From assembly GCF_009917385.1 (NCBI RefSeq), contig NZ_QWLJ01000007.1:62001-126000 (forward strand): a DNA stretch of 64,000 bases, in the 5' to 3' direction. The translations under genes were made by a program, and so were the position numbers. The stretch is from Roseburia sp. 1XD42-34. Its GTDB lineage: Bacteria > Bacillota > Bacilli > Bacillales > Amphibacillaceae. The notes below the pieces were generated by a model. The model was not told where the DNA came from. It saw only the letters and a list, made by a program, of their open reading frames with translations, and made no database searches. Positions 1-9,595 of this stretch are shown here, in pieces. Position 1 is the first letter of the stretch. Every line of letters starts with the position of its first letter.

Positions 1-1314
1 TGCATCATTATCCACGTACTTTTCTTTATCTTCTGGGTCACGATACGATAGTCGGAAGTAATAATCGTTGATGCCAAAATCTTCATATACTTTTTGCACT
101 AGCTCAACCACACGAATAAATTCATCTTTTAATTGATCCGGACGAGCGAAGATATGCGCATCATTTAATGTCATAGCTCTTACACGCTGTAACCCTGCTA
201 ATGCACCAGACATCTCATAGCGGTGCATGGTGCCAAGCTCAGCAATACGTACTGGAAGATTACGGTAGCTGTACAATTGGTTTTTATATACCATCATATG
301 GTGTGGACAGTTCATTGGCCGCAATACAAGCTCTTCATTATCCATGGTCATCGCCGGAAACATATCTTCTTGATAATGATCCCAATGACCGCTCGTTTTA
401 TATAAATCTACACTACCCAATACTGGCGTATAGACATGGTCATAGCCAAGACGCTCTTCTAAATCCACAATATATCGCTCTATGATTCTGCGGATCGTAG
501 CACCTTTTGGTAACCATAATGGTAAACCTTGGCCGACCTTTTGAGAAACAGTAAAAATGTCCAATTCCTTACCTAGTTTTCGATGATCTCGTTCTTTACG
601 TTCTTCCAATAATTTCAAATAATCGTCCACTTGGCTTTGTTTTGGAAAAGCAGTTCCATAAATGCGCTGCAATTGTTTGTTGTTACTATCACCGCGCCAA
701 TATGCACCGGAAATACTTAATAACTTAAAGGCTTTAATTTTGTTCGTGGAAGGCACATGAACACCGCGACACAAATCAAAAAATTCACCTTGCTTATAAA
801 TTGTTACTTGCTCATTCTCAGGAATAGCATCAATCAGTTCAAGCTTTAAAGAATCACTTTTAAACATTTGTTTTGCCTCGTCACGAGATACTTCCAAACG
901 TTCAATTTCCAAAGCCTCATCAATAATTCGCTTCATTTCTTTTTCAATCTTCGGGAGATCTTCAGGTGTTATCGAATGCTCCATATCCATATCATAATAA
1001 AAGCCTTCTTCGATGACTGGACCTACCCCAAAGTTTACATCCTTGTACAGTCGTCTAATCGCCTGAGCCATTAAATGCGCTGTAGAATGACGCATAATGT
1101 CAATACCTTCGTCGTCCTTGCTTGTAATAATCTCGATTGAACCGCCATGATCTAATGGACGTCTTAAATCATACGCAACACCATCTAATTTAATGGCTAG
1201 CGCCTGTTTTTTTAAACCAGACGAAATCGATGCCGCGATATCTTCTCCATTTGTTCCTTCTGGGAAGTTTTTTTCTGCTCCATCCGGAAAAATAAACGTT
1301 AGTTCTTCAACCAT
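1..1314 (-). CDS. thrS: threonyl-tRNA synthetase (5' part; gene runs off the window start)
   Basis: Class II aminoacyl-tRNA synthetase that charges tRNA-Thr in the cytoplasm. 438 codons are present and the C-terminus lies before base 1. The N-terminal TGS-like domain ([15 protein letters not shown]) is followed by the editing/SAD domain, with an [10 protein letters not shown] motif near residue 77, and then the catalytic core with the class II motif region MNCPHHMM near residues 340-350, whose Cys and His bind the catalytic zinc. The ATG is chosen because AAGGAG lies 8 bases upstream and the N-terminus matches the family. A T-box leader directly upstream indicates control by uncharged tRNA-Thr. 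The identification is secure; only completeness is limited. Confidence 0.97.
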   Translation of the reverse strand, partial: MVEELTFIFPDGAEKNFPEGTNGEDIAASISSGLKKQALAIKLDGVAYDLRRPLDHGGSIEIITSKDDEGIDIMRHSTAHLMAQAIRRLYKDVNFGVGPVIEEGFYYDMDMEHSITPEDLPKIEKEMKRIIDEALEIERLEVSRDEAKQMFKSDSLKLELIDAIPENEQVTIYKQGEFFDLCRGVHVPSTNKIKAFKLLSISGAYWRGDSNNKQLQRIYGTAFPKQSQVDDYLKLLEERKERDHRKLGKELDIFTVSQKVGQGLPLWLPKGATIRRIIERYIVDLEERLGYDHVYTPVLGSVDLYKTSGHWDHYQEDMFPAMTMDNEELVLRPMNCPHHMMVYKNQLYSYRNLPVRIAELGTMHRYEMSGALAGLQRVRAMTLNDAHIFARPDQLKDEFIRVVELVQKVYEDFGINDYYFRLSYRDPEDKEKYVDNDA

Positions 1315-1329
1315 TGCAATCACTCCTTG

Positions 1330-1600
1330 TTCAAATTAAAAAACGCCCATCCCTCTGCATATATGCAAAGGGACGAGCGTTGGTCACGTCGTGGTTCCAC
1401 CCTAATTCCCGTAATTCAATACGGCTTCATACATCTTTAACGCAGATGCTACGCTACTGCTTGCTTCTTCACAGCAGGGCTCCAAGGTGGTCAATCATTA
1501 CTAGTAAGCGGGAACTTCCAGCCTATGATTCCCTTCTCTAGCATACATCGTAAATGATTCATATCCTTTTCTAAGCCGTTCGCTAATAAAATAATAATAT
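1330..1600 (-). promoter_or_regulatory. T-box leader of thrS
   Basis: The conserved T-box core AATTAGGGTGGAACCACG reads on the minus strand at 1407-1390. It is followed by an intrinsic terminator hairpin at 1381-1342 (AACGCTCGTCCCTTTGC paired with its complement) and a T run just before the thrS ribosome binding site. Further upstream are an AGAGAAGGG segment and a stem ending in ATGATTGACCACC at 1498-1486, where an ACC (Thr) triplet at 1491-1489 or 1488-1486 is the likely specifier. Known role of the class: uncharged tRNA stabilises the antiterminator. The exact specifier position is inference. Confidence 0.93.
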
Positions 1601-1639
1601 AATTCGTATTATAGCGCTTGAACATTGAAAAAGCAAGTC

Positions 1640-2497
1640 CTAATGCTGTTCTTTCTGCATATAGTGAGAAAATGGAAATTGACGGAGTGGTTCAAAAGTT
1701 ACTTTTTCCTGAAATACATTAATAACGGTTAACGTTTTCGGTTCAGACGGATCGTCCCCGTAAATGTAAATATGCTCTGGAGCCATCGCAATAAGCGGAG
1801 CTAAGTTAAATTCATTTTCATCTAAACCAACCAAATATAGGGGTGCTTTTTGCATCAGCATACGTAATTCCAGATGTGAAAGAGCTTTACCGTTTTGATT
1901 AAAAAATGAAAACGTATCTCCTTGTATAATATAAATATTAGATACAGTAGATTTGCGATTTAAAACGTATCCTCTAAGCATATTAATAAATTCCTGGTGT
2001 TCTTCTTCTCTTTTATACTCATCAATTGCAAGACCGACATAGTGAACGACATAATCATGAAACACTTTCAAACGAAATTTTACTAATGAATCATAGTGAA
2101 TGGTCGGTGTATCTTTTATATTAGCAATGAAGAGTGATTCGAGAATCTGTTGGGGGTCTTCATTTTTTCGTACAAATAAACTATCGTTGTCTTTTCCAGT
2201 CATGACCCAATTTGTTAATTCCATAATTTTTTCTTTTTCGTCTATATCTGTATAAAAGTAAAAATCCTCCATTACTGAAGTAATCCATTTTCCTAATCGA
2301 TGCGTAATAAATACATTGGTTAAAGATTTTGCAATGGTAGGAATAAGTACTTGATTAGGAACATGTGCATCAAATTGTATATGATTCCCCCAATCTTTAT
2401 GTGTTTTCCAATACAGATTAATCTGTTTATTATGCTGGCGCATCTTTTCACAGAAACGAATAACCTCTTTGTCTGACTCGATAAATAATTCAATCAA
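1640..2497 (-). CDS. ytxC: YtxC-like sporulation protein
   Basis: A 285-residue protein resembling B. subtilis YtxC (MIELFIESDKEVIRFCEKMR...), a soluble protein linked to sporulation with no assigned reaction. No signal peptide, membrane segment or metal motif is visible; the middle is rich in charged and aromatic residues (DYVVHYVGLAIDEYKREEEH). It lies between the thrS leader and dnaI, the same place as in B. subtilis, which is the main support for the name. The start ATG is preceded by a GAGGGTGA-like ribosome binding site (GGATGAGGGTGATATG). Confidence 0.8.
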   Translation of the reverse strand: MIELFIESDKEVIRFCEKMRQHNKQINLYWKTHKDWGNHIQFDAHVPNQVLIPTIAKSLTNVFITHRLGKWITSVMEDFYFYTDIDEKEKIMELTNWVMTGKDNDSLFVRKNEDPQQILESLFIANIKDTPTIHYDSLVKFRLKVFHDYVVHYVGLAIDEYKREEEHQEFINMLRGYVLNRKSTVSNIYIIQGDTFSFFNQNGKALSHLELRMLMQKAPLYLVGLDENEFNLAPLIAMAPEHIYIYGDDPSEPKTLTVINVFQEKVTFEPLRQFPFSHYMQKEQH

Positions 2498-3130
2498 TAC
2501 ATATCACCCTCATCCAACCAAACTGTTACATTATATGGACAAAGAGTGAAAATAATGAGTAAACCATCAAAACTAGTAATGGTCAGTAAAAGTAGATATA
2601 CCTTATCAGAGCTTATCATCATCATAGACACGTTTTACAAAAAATTTAGCACTGTTATATACCTTCTAATATAAATTTTAAAATACAACAATACAGATTT
2701 CACTACACACAATGCTATGAAAGTCGGTTACTTATCCTAGTAGTGATGGGGAGTTTACTGCTACTCATTTCATGTATAAAGCAAACGAGTTATTTTCAAG
2801 AAGAAAAATACATCCTTCTTTAATCCGTGGAGTTATCTTATCCTTTACTATTCAACTAGGTTTTACCTTGTAGAAGATAGATGTGGAGGGATACTGCCAG
2901 TTAAAGGTGGGATAAAAAGGATCCAATATACAGTAAAATGCCAATGATCATAATAAATGCTCGTCTTGATCATTGGCTGTAAGCAGAATCCATGCAGATC
3001 GTACTGCAACAGATTCCTATAAGAGATTCCCTGAAAACGGATTAGCGTCATTAGCTGAAAGTCATTTTAGCGGAGGGGACTTTGACCATATGTTGCTGTT
3101 CTCCCACAAAGCGTGGAACTTAATCTAGAG
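2498..3130. other. gene-free spacer between ytxC and dnaI
   Basis: No open reading frame here has a convincing ribosome binding site or family likeness. The only clear structure is a perfect 11-bp inverted repeat, GCCAATGATCA at 2940-2950 and TGATCATTGGC at 2967-2977, with a 16-base loop and no following T run. The segment may be decayed sequence. Confidence 0.4.
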
Positions 3131-4066
3131 TTACGTCCGGCGGTTCTCCGCAAAAATAGCAACTGGTTGACTTACCTGCTTCATCCGTTCAATAATCCGT
3201 CCTGCTTTTACTTCTTCCACACCACTTCTTGTTGAAGCCAAATGGGATTCCAGTTCTTCCATACTATAATTGGACGTAAAAAACACAGGCAGCCCTTCCA
3301 TCATGCGATATTGTAATAAAGACCCTAAAATCTCATCTCGAAACCAAGGGGATAGCATTTCTGCGCCAATATCATCGAGCATCAGCACATCGGTCTTTTT
3401 AAAATAATCTAGTTTTTTATTTAGCGAATCATCCTTCATCGATGCTTTCATTTCTCTCACAAATTCAGGCATATAAATTAAAGCGGAAGAAATATACATT
3501 TCTTTTAACTTATTAGCAAGTGCACCTAAAAAATAAGTTTTCCCTACACCAAATGGTCCATACAAATATAACCCTTTAGTTGGAATTTCCTGTTCACAAT
3601 TCCCAATGAATTTCAAAATTTCACGGACAGCCTGACTGCGTTTTGGATCGGAATCAATATAATCAATCTTTGCTTCTAGAATTTGTTTAGGCATATACAA
3701 GCTTTGAACTAACTTCTGTTGTTCTCGCTGTTTTTCATAATTTATTCGCTGATAGCATTTTTCATAGGATAAATGGATTTCTCCTCCTTCAACGTGCAAA
3801 ACAGGTGAATATCCTGGAAGCATATTCGGGCAATTTGCAAAACTTGTGCACTTAGCACACTGCTTAGACTGCGTCATAAACTCATACAATTTTATTAAGC
3901 TTTTATTAATTTCTTTTTTGGTTAATGCTGGGTGCTTGGCTAGAAAAGTTTTAATTTCAGGATCACTTAATACTTCCCGGCGAATTTTCGCATAGTGCTC
4001 CTGAAAGTTTTCATTTTCTCTCATCCATTTTTGCAACGTCGATTGTACTGGTTTCATATCCATCAT
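3131..4066 (-). CDS. dnaI: primosomal protein DnaI (helicase loader)
   Basis: AAA+ ATPase that loads the replicative helicase DnaC onto DNA during initiation and restart. The N-terminal helicase-binding domain (about residues 1-130) carries the zinc-binding cysteines CAKCTSFANCP. The AAA+ domain follows, with Walker A GPFGVGKT near residue 170 and Walker B VLMLDDIG near 230. The 311-residue length matches the family. The gene follows dnaB with a 13-base gap, the conserved Bacillus dnaB-dnaI pair. AAGGATG overlaps the first codons, so translation may begin at the first, second or fourth codon (all Met-compatible: MMDMKP). Confidence 0.95.
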   Translation of the reverse strand: MMDMKPVQSTLQKWMRENENFQEHYAKIRREVLSDPEIKTFLAKHPALTKKEINKSLIKLYEFMTQSKQCAKCTSFANCPNMLPGYSPVLHVEGGEIHLSYEKCYQRINYEKQREQQKLVQSLYMPKQILEAKIDYIDSDPKRSQAVREILKFIGNCEQEIPTKGLYLYGPFGVGKTYFLGALANKLKEMYISSALIYMPEFVREMKASMKDDSLNKKLDYFKKTDVLMLDDIGAEMLSPWFRDEILGSLLQYRMMEGLPVFFTSNYSMEELESHLASTRSGVEEVKAGRIIERMKQVSQPVAIFAENRRT

Positions 4067-4079
4067 CCTTGGTATTGCT

Positions 4080-5420
4080 TTATTTGTTATGGTTTGAGTA
4101 TTGTTTTAGCAGCATTTCAATCTCCTTCTGCTCTTGCAACTCGTCTTCTTTATCTTCCTGCGTTGCCGCAACTTCGTGTTTCTGTTGTTTCTTTTGCTGT
4201 TTAAACCATTCTGGCACAACCTCTTTCGTCTGTCTATTCCTAGTTACTGGTTTCTTCGCAGTTTTATAGCTGGTTACTTCTTTTTTAGCAAATGCCATTG
4301 CTTCTTTCGCCGTTTTCAAGTTCGCCCTAGACCAATGACTGGCAATTTTCGCCAAATAATTTTTGGACAATTTCATGTTCGTCTGCAACAACACATAATG
4401 TATTAAAACATTCATCACAGGTGCTGGCAACCCTTGCGATGTCATAACATCTCCTACTAATCGCAAATCCTGCTCTGAGGCATGGTGACCGCCTGATAAA
4501 TCTTCTAACAGCTGTTTAGGCGAAATAGTTTCCAGATGATTAATCAGCTGCTCCTCTTTTGTATTTGCGGTTGATGGATTTCTTTTTGGCAGCTCTGTCA
4601 TCGTTGCCTTTTCTACTAGACGTATGTGATTTTCTTTATATTTTGATTGAAATAAATCATAGCAGGCTGCTTTAAATTCGTCTACATGCAGTCTGTTTTC
4701 TTCCGTTAACGCCCATAAAATCGCTTTTTCAACCTCATATGTTTCCAATTCATATAGCAACATCATTTGTGTTATTATTTTGCAATTGTAATCAGTAAGT
4801 ACCTTCTTTACAGGAATCATCCGTTGCTTTAAGCTTTGCTCAATTGGTGTAAAATCCACACTCTCCATGTTTACACCTTGCTTTGGTTGGTCTTGGTTCA
4901 TCTTAGGCAAGGAATCAGGCGTAACCGTTTGAAAGACGTCTTGAAAAGAAGCAGTTATATTCTTACCGTATGTATCGCTACTGTTTGACGAGTAATGTTT
5001 TTCTAAAACGTCGTACTTCTCTATGCCAATATGATGATAGAGAAGCTGGGAAAGCATAGGGTCTTTAAAAAATTGAGCAGGAGAAAAAACAGGCATTAAC
5101 ACATACGTATACATTCGATTTTCCTGCGAATTTGTTTCGTACGTTTTAAGCAAACCAATGCCTTCTAATCTGAGTCTGGCTGCATAGATTTCATCTAAAG
5201 GAAGATTTAAGTAATTCATTAATGTATGATGTGTTTGAGGAATTTGTTTTTCAGCTTGTATTTCTTGTTCGTGAAGTAATGTTTGATAAAGGATAATAGC
5301 AGCCATTCCTATTAACGGTTGATATAAATGAGTTAATGATTTCGCATAATCTGTCGGCAACGTACCTCGAAATTCTACCCAGTATCCCTCAATGGGTAAA
5401 ATCTTGCCTATTCTATTCAT
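4080..5420 (-). CDS. dnaB: replication initiation and membrane attachment protein DnaB
   Basis: Helicase co-loader of Firmicutes (not the E. coli helicase of the same name) that acts with DnaD and DnaI at oriC and at stalled forks. 446 residues. The N-terminal part holds the DnaB/DnaD-type winged-helix domain (LPIEGYWVEFRGTLPTDYA, LTHLYQPLIG). A DDBH2-like region containing YNCKIITQMMLLYELE and a second ASEQDLRLVGDV segment are followed by a Lys/Gln-rich C-terminus. It lies 7 bases downstream of nrdR on the same strand, so nrdR-dnaB-dnaI is probably one transcription unit. Confidence 0.95.
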   Translation of the reverse strand: MNRIGKILPIEGYWVEFRGTLPTDYAKSLTHLYQPLIGMAAIILYQTLLHEQEIQAEKQIPQTHHTLMNYLNLPLDEIYAARLRLEGIGLLKTYETNSQENRMYTYVLMPVFSPAQFFKDPMLSQLLYHHIGIEKYDVLEKHYSSNSSDTYGKNITASFQDVFQTVTPDSLPKMNQDQPKQGVNMESVDFTPIEQSLKQRMIPVKKVLTDYNCKIITQMMLLYELETYEVEKAILWALTEENRLHVDEFKAACYDLFQSKYKENHIRLVEKATMTELPKRNPSTANTKEEQLINHLETISPKQLLEDLSGGHHASEQDLRLVGDVMTSQGLPAPVMNVLIHYVLLQTNMKLSKNYLAKIASHWSRANLKTAKEAMAFAKKEVTSYKTAKKPVTRNRQTKEVVPEWFKQQKKQQKHEVAATQEDKEDELQEQKEIEMLLKQYSNHNK

Positions 5421-5427
5421 GTTTCAT

Positions 5428-5910
5428 CTAACCCTTTCCATTCGTTCCCTGATCCTTATTATTATGCATGATGTCTTTTAACTCATCCAAAAAAACATTA
5501 ATATCTTTAAACTGTCGATAGACAGATGCGAAACGTACATAAGCTACTTCATCGATTTCAGAAAGTCGGTCCATGATCCGTTCTCCTACATCTTTACTAT
5601 GAACTTCTGAAATACCATCGTTTCTTATTTCTTTTTCTACATTCAAAGCAATTTCTTCGATCGTCTCCAGCGGTACAGGTCGTTTCTCACAAGCTTTGAT
5701 GAGACCTCGAACTAACTTGTCCCGACTAAATTCTTGCCGGGCACCGTCTTTTTTGACAACAATCAAAGGGACATCTTCAATCCGTTCAAATGTTGTAAAC
5801 CGAAAACCGCAACGCTCACATTCTCTTCTTCTGCGAATCGATTGCCCTTCTTCTATTGGTCTTGAATCAAGTACCTTCGTGCTTTTGTTATGGCAATTTG
5901 AACATCTCAT
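5428..5910 (-). CDS. nrdR: transcriptional repressor NrdR
   Basis: ATP/dATP-sensing repressor of ribonucleotide reductase genes. The N-terminal zinc ribbon is visible (MRCSNCH near the start, then [13 protein letters not shown], four Cys) with the [12 protein letters not shown]-binding segment, followed by the ATP-cone domain ([15 protein letters not shown]...). I place the start at the ATG at 5910, not the upstream in-frame GTG at 5922, because GAGGAG directly abuts that GTG and sits about 10 bases before the ATG. This gives 160 residues, slightly longer than the usual 150 or so. It heads the nrdR-dnaB-dnaI cluster. Confidence 0.95.
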   Translation of the reverse strand: MRCSNCHNKSTKVLDSRPIEEGQSIRRRRECERCGFRFTTFERIEDVPLIVVKKDGARQEFSRDKLVRGLIKACEKRPVPLETIEEIALNVEKEIRNDGISEVHSKDVGERIMDRLSEIDEVAYVRFASVYRQFKDINVFLDELKDIMHNNKDQGTNGKG

Positions 5911-5937
5911 CGTTCTGCCCACTCCTCATTTCAACCG

Positions 5938-6330
5938 TTACCTGTCTTGTTTTGTGATGAAAGGTAAAGCTTTATTTATTTCGCCATATAATTGTTGAAT
6001 TACTTTAGTACTATAACCAAAATCCATTGGCAGGGCGGATTCTGTTGTAACAGAAAAGTCTACAGCTGTTTGATAAGGTCGCACCATGATAATTGTTGTA
6101 ATAATAAAAGCTTTTTTTCCTTTTTTAATTTGAACGCTTATCTCTCCATGTTCTTTAGAAATGGAATGAACTTCATATTTTGAAGATTGTTCAAACATAT
6201 TTTCAAGGACTTGCATTGCTTTTTCTTTCGTTGTTTTATAGTAATGCGTTTGTAAACTAGTATCCCAATGATTATCATGTGTTTCAGCATGATTACTAAA
6301 ATATTTGGAAATAGTGTTCCGAAAAGCCAT
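5938..6330 (-). CDS. unrecognised small cytosolic protein
   Basis: 130 residues starting MAFRNTISKYFS. The start at 6330 is chosen because GAGGGTGG lies 8 bases upstream; the longer upstream reading has no such signal. No membrane segment or known motif is visible. The middle reads as alternating beta strands (KYEVHSISKEHGEISVQIKKG, AFIITTIIMVRPYQTAVDFSV), ending in a conserved-looking PMDFGYSTKVIQQLYGEI. It lies 27 bases upstream of nrdR on the same strand and may be co-transcribed. I do not recognise the family. Confidence 0.75.
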   Translation of the reverse strand: MAFRNTISKYFSNHAETHDNHWDTSLQTHYYKTTKEKAMQVLENMFEQSSKYEVHSISKEHGEISVQIKKGKKAFIITTIIMVRPYQTAVDFSVTTESALPMDFGYSTKVIQQLYGEINKALPFITKQDR

Positions 6331-6505
6331 GTCAAATGCCACCCTCAGTACAAAATATATTCTATTGTATAGTAGTTTCATTTTAACATGTTTTTTGGAA
6401 AACCTCTATATCATGCAACAGTAAATAATAGATGATAAACAAAAAAGCATCCACACAATACTGATACACGGTTTTTTATCCTTGTTTCTATATATAATAG
6501 ACAGC

Positions 6506-6543
6506 AATGGGTTGACAGACGCATTGTTGTCTATCAACCCATT
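6506..6543 (-). terminator. inverted repeat just after speD
   Basis: AATGGGTTGA at 6506-6515 pairs perfectly with TCAACCCATT at 6534-6543, with a further AGAC/GTCT pairing inside. It begins 4 bases beyond the speD stop on the minus strand. There is no strong T run, so efficiency as an intrinsic terminator is uncertain. Confidence 0.6.
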
Positions 6544-6547
6544 CATT

Positions 6548-6925
6548 TTATATGCTTTCCAGTTGCCCAAGGCATAGTGCTCCAGTTCCTCTTGTAATTT
6601 CCAATTTCTCCACTTGCATAGCTTTTAAACCACGTTCAATAAAACGTACAGCTATATGGGGGTCTACATTTTGACCACACGTATACACATCTACACTTGC
6701 ATAACCATGTTCTGGGAAACTATGAACGGTAAGATGTGATTCTGAAATAATAATCACTCCACTTATTCCGATAGGTGCAAACTTATGAAAAGTTACTTCT
6801 CTAACTTCTGCACCTGCTTTCAAAGCAGCTTCTACAAAAATATGTTCCATATCCTTTATACTATTTAATATATCTCTATGACACTTCCAAAGTTCAACAA
6901 TTATATGTCTTCCCATTGTATCCAT
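6548..6925 (-). CDS. speD: S-adenosylmethionine decarboxylase proenzyme
   Basis: Makes decarboxylated SAM, the aminopropyl donor for spermidine. 125 residues of the small prokaryotic class. The proenzyme self-cleaves at Glu-Ser in [19 protein letters not shown] to form the pyruvoyl group, and the downstream TCG motif (VDVYTCGQ) carries the active-site Cys. The start at 6925 ([15 protein letters not shown]) matches B. subtilis SpeD and has GGGTGAAG 6 bases upstream; the 45 codons further upstream lack similarity. In B. subtilis gapB and speD are co-transcribed; here an 850-bp spacer with repeats separates them. Confidence 0.96.
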   Translation of the reverse strand: MDTMGRHIIVELWKCHRDILNSIKDMEHIFVEAALKAGAEVREVTFHKFAPIGISGVIIISESHLTVHSFPEHGYASVDVYTCGQNVDPHIAVRFIERGLKAMQVEKLEITRGTGALCLGQLESI

Positions 6926-7170
6926 GAATAACTTCACCCTTATGGTGTTCCATTTACTATTTCTCCATTTAACCGAAAAGCCTATGTATATTCTTCTACC
7001 ATAGGCATTTGTTCGGATACAACGAAAAGTATAAACGTTTTCCCCTCCATTTGCAATCATTTTTATTTCGTAGTGTGTGTCAAGTTTTTCTCGACATCGT
7101 TAAATACCAATAGTTCCAACACTCTATTTATGTATACTTTTACTGTGTTAATACACCGTTTGGTTTAGAA

Positions 7171-7506
7171 AGACTTGGCTTGTCGCCAAGTCTTATGACG
7201 GAAACCTTTGTTTTTCTTATACTATAAACCAAAAAAATCTTATCCTTTCCTATAGTAGAACAAAGGCGCAGAGCGCCCGTTTAGCAACGTAGCGAATGGA
7301 TCCGAATCAACGAAAGATAAAGTGAAGCTTTAATTGAGGATTTTCATTGATCCTCTACGGCTTGTTAGGTACCGGAATAGTATGTTCTAAAGCCTTTTAT
7401 AAAATAGGGCATTTAGGTGTTGTTATCTCCCACTTAGACTTGTTGCAGAAAAGATTATCCAACTCCTGAAGTGGAAGACTTACAGCACCTTATATACGGG
7501 ATAAAC
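7171..7506 (+). repeat. dispersed repeat copy 1 (P-L-B)
   Basis: P begins with a perfect 9-bp hairpin (AGACTTGGC, loop TTGTC, GCCAAGTCT at 7171-7193). L runs 7258-7320 with the short hairpin GGCGC-AGA-GCGCC. B runs 7321-7506, with the helix GAGGAT/ATCCTC (7336-7341 with 7350-7355), a TTTAGGTGTTGTTATCTCCC segment, and the closing strand ACAGCACCT before TATATACGGGATAAAC. P and L are nearly identical to 31519-31660. It lies between speD and gapB and has no coding potential. Bases 7507-7777 hold no gene. Confidence 0.85.
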
Positions 7507-7777
7507 CAATTGTAATGAGCCTTATAGTGATCGTAGTGGAAAACGCTACGTTCTTGGAAATCGATAAAATCACTTGATCCGTTTATTTAATGCATATAAT
7601 CTTAATATCGTTAATTCCATAAGAAGGCTTCGTTCAAAACGTATTTGCCGTAAGCATCCATTTTATAATAGAGTGCCTTCTATGTTTGGTTAAGATTACC
7701 TTTGAGAAATATTTACACATATTATGCCGTAAAGAGGGGATAACTCAGTAGATATTGGTCCCCCCTTTCTCCTTGGA

Positions 7778-8809
7778 TTAACTTATTTGCACATGTTCTT
7801 GAGTAAGGTAATATCCTACATGATTCGTTAAATCAAGCACGCGCTTCGAGTAACCCCATTCATTATCATACCATGCCAACACCTTCAATTTATGATCTTC
7901 AATAACAATGGTTGATAGTCCATCAATAATTGCAGAATAATCCGTGGTAGTATAATCGATGGACACTAGCGGCTCATCACTATATTGAATAATGCCACTA
8001 TAATCAGTTTTAGCAGCTTGCTTAAATACTTCGTTAACTTGTTCAGCCGTAACTGCTTTTTTCACATCCACTACAAGATCAACTAAGGACACATTAGGTG
8101 TTGGAACGCGCAACGCCATACCATGTAACTTTCCATTTAAGTGCGGAAGCACTTCCCCTAGAGCCTTAGCCGCTCCTGTAGAAGTTGGGATAATGGATTG
8201 AGTACAGCCTCTTGCTCGTCTTAAATCTTTATGTGGATTATCAATGTTTTTCTGATCATTCGTAAATGCATGTACGGTTGTCATTAATCCATTTTCAATT
8301 CCAAAATGATCATCAATAATCTTCACAACAGGTGCAAGGCAGTTCGTTGTACACGAAGCGTTTGAAATAACATCATGTATGCTAGGATCATAATCACTTT
8401 CATTAACTCCCATTACTATTGTTTGGTCAATTTCTTTACCCGGAGCCGTAATTACAACTTTTTTAGCACCTGCCCGAAGATGCCCCCCAGCACTATCTTT
8501 CGTTTTAAATTTTCCAGTAGCTTCTATAACAACGTCAATCTTTAATTCGCTCCATGGTAATTGCTCGGGTACACGAGAATTTACCAGTTTTACATGCTTA
8601 TCTCCTACCACAATTCCATTATGAAGCGGTTTCACTTCTTCATTCAAAATCCCGTGTACGCTATCATATTTAATTAGATGTGCCAGCGTCTCAGCCGGAT
8701 AACTGGCATTGATTGCCACTACATCTAAGTTGTCATCTTCTATCGCTTGTCGAAAAACCATTCGCCCAATTCGCCCAAATCCATTAATTGCAAGTCTTGT
8801 TTTTCTCAT
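7778..8809 (-). CDS. gapB: NADP-type glyceraldehyde-3-phosphate dehydrogenase GapB
   Basis: Gluconeogenic GAPDH converting 1,3-bisphosphoglycerate to glyceraldehyde-3-phosphate. 343 residues: Rossmann GFGRIG near the N-terminus, catalytic Cys in SNASCTTNCLAP, and a C-terminal WYDNEWGYS. INAS instead of the IND of glycolytic GapA after the second beta strand fits NADP preference, and the sequence follows B. subtilis GapB closely (ETLAHLIKYDSVHG). The start at 8809 has GGAGGAAGTCGT before the ATG. The promoter overlaps a CcpN-type operator, consistent with repression during glycolysis. Confidence 0.95.
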   Translation of the reverse strand: MRKTRLAINGFGRIGRMVFRQAIEDDNLDVVAINASYPAETLAHLIKYDSVHGILNEEVKPLHNGIVVGDKHVKLVNSRVPEQLPWSELKIDVVIEATGKFKTKDSAGGHLRAGAKKVVITAPGKEIDQTIVMGVNESDYDPSIHDVISNASCTTNCLAPVVKIIDDHFGIENGLMTTVHAFTNDQKNIDNPHKDLRRARGCTQSIIPTSTGAAKALGEVLPHLNGKLHGMALRVPTPNVSLVDLVVDVKKAVTAEQVNEVFKQAAKTDYSGIIQYSDEPLVSIDYTTTDYSAIIDGLSTIVIEDHKLKVLAWYDNEWGYSKRVLDLTNHVGYYLTQEHVQIS

Positions 8810-8858
8810 ACGACTTCCTCCCACTATGAGTTATACTTTATTATCCTGTTTATTAATT

Positions 8859-8887
8859 AGTATAACACATTAAAATAAATATGTGAC
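8859..8887 (-). promoter_or_regulatory. gapB promoter with CcpN-like operator
   Basis: On the minus strand, -10 TATACT (8864-8859) lies 17 bases from a weak -35 GTCACA (8887-8882). The 11 bases TGTGTTATACT at 8869-8859 fit every position of TRTGHYATAYW, the CcpN consensus as I recall it for B. subtilis gapB and pckA. The box covers the -10 region. CcpN binding here is inference. Confidence 0.65.
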
Positions 8888-9193
8888 CCTTAATCGCTAT
8901 TTCCAGTTATGTTTCAGTTTTCGCATAATTATGAACAGGGGTGGCGTACAATCTTTTCATAATTGCAACAGAATTGCTAATTTGACTTATGGTTGGAGAC
9001 CTCAACCAATCTGCCTCCCCTTCCTGTAACATGGAAAAGAAAGTTTTACTGTCTGTCATATTAGATAAATGCTTTCGATTATGAGAACAATCATCGCTGG
9101 TCTGTCATAGACAGGAGTTGTCAAAACCATTATAAAAGAAAAGCAAACTAAGTGAATGAAGTTGCTTTCCTGATATTACTTTAAACTATATTT
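8888..9193. other. spacer upstream of the gapB promoter
   Basis: I see no gene, RNA or repeat copy here. The stretch is AT-rich with several stops in all frames. Confidence 0.4.
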
Positions 9194-9452
9194 TTAATGG
9201 GTAAATGGCAGGAATATTCCTATAAAAGCACCTAATACAATAGCGATAACAAAGAAAGAATTTCCCATGATCACCCAACCATATTTAATTAAAATAAAAA
9301 CTAAAAACATGAAAATTGCAGGTGCAACAGTGACAACTATTACTGGGATTAAATAAGTAACCTGTTCATGTTTTTTGTTTAGTAAAGTCCGAGAAATAAA
9401 AAGCAATGATGGCTAATATACCCGCAATAAAGAAAACTTCTAGGCCGTTCAC
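9194..9452 (-). pseudogene. small membrane protein resembling YesK, interrupted by a frameshift
   Basis: A GTG start at 9452 follows AAGGAGGGG and encodes MNGLEVFFIAGILAIIAFYF, then SDFTKQKT and a stop near 9366. The +1 frame continues without a stop from the same point as HEQVTYLIPVIVV and two more hydrophobic segments, ending at 9194. The frames join at a run of six T on the plus strand (9371-9376); removing one base gives a continuous 85-residue protein with three membrane segments. The layout (short N-terminal helix, basic linker, YLIP, two helices) resembles the YesK-like family. Sequencing error, true pseudogene or frameshifting cannot be told apart here. Confidence 0.6.
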
Positions 9453-9595
9453 TAAAACCCCTCCTTACTAAACCCGTTTTTTTCATTACACAGCTTGCTG
9501 GTACCTAAAATCAAAGCCGAAATAACAATAGTACAAAATATAAATTATAAATTTAATATAAATAACGATGTGATACCTACGACTCCCATGTTGTA

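Noticed and set aside
2863..3051. 62-residue ORF between ytxC and dnaI
   Set aside because: No ribosome binding site, composition unlike neighbours, and no recognisable domain; overlaps an inverted repeat.
5911..5922. GTG start for NrdR at 5922
   Set aside because: The GAGGAG ribosome binding site directly abuts the GTG; the ATG at 5910 has correct spacing and matches the family N-terminus.
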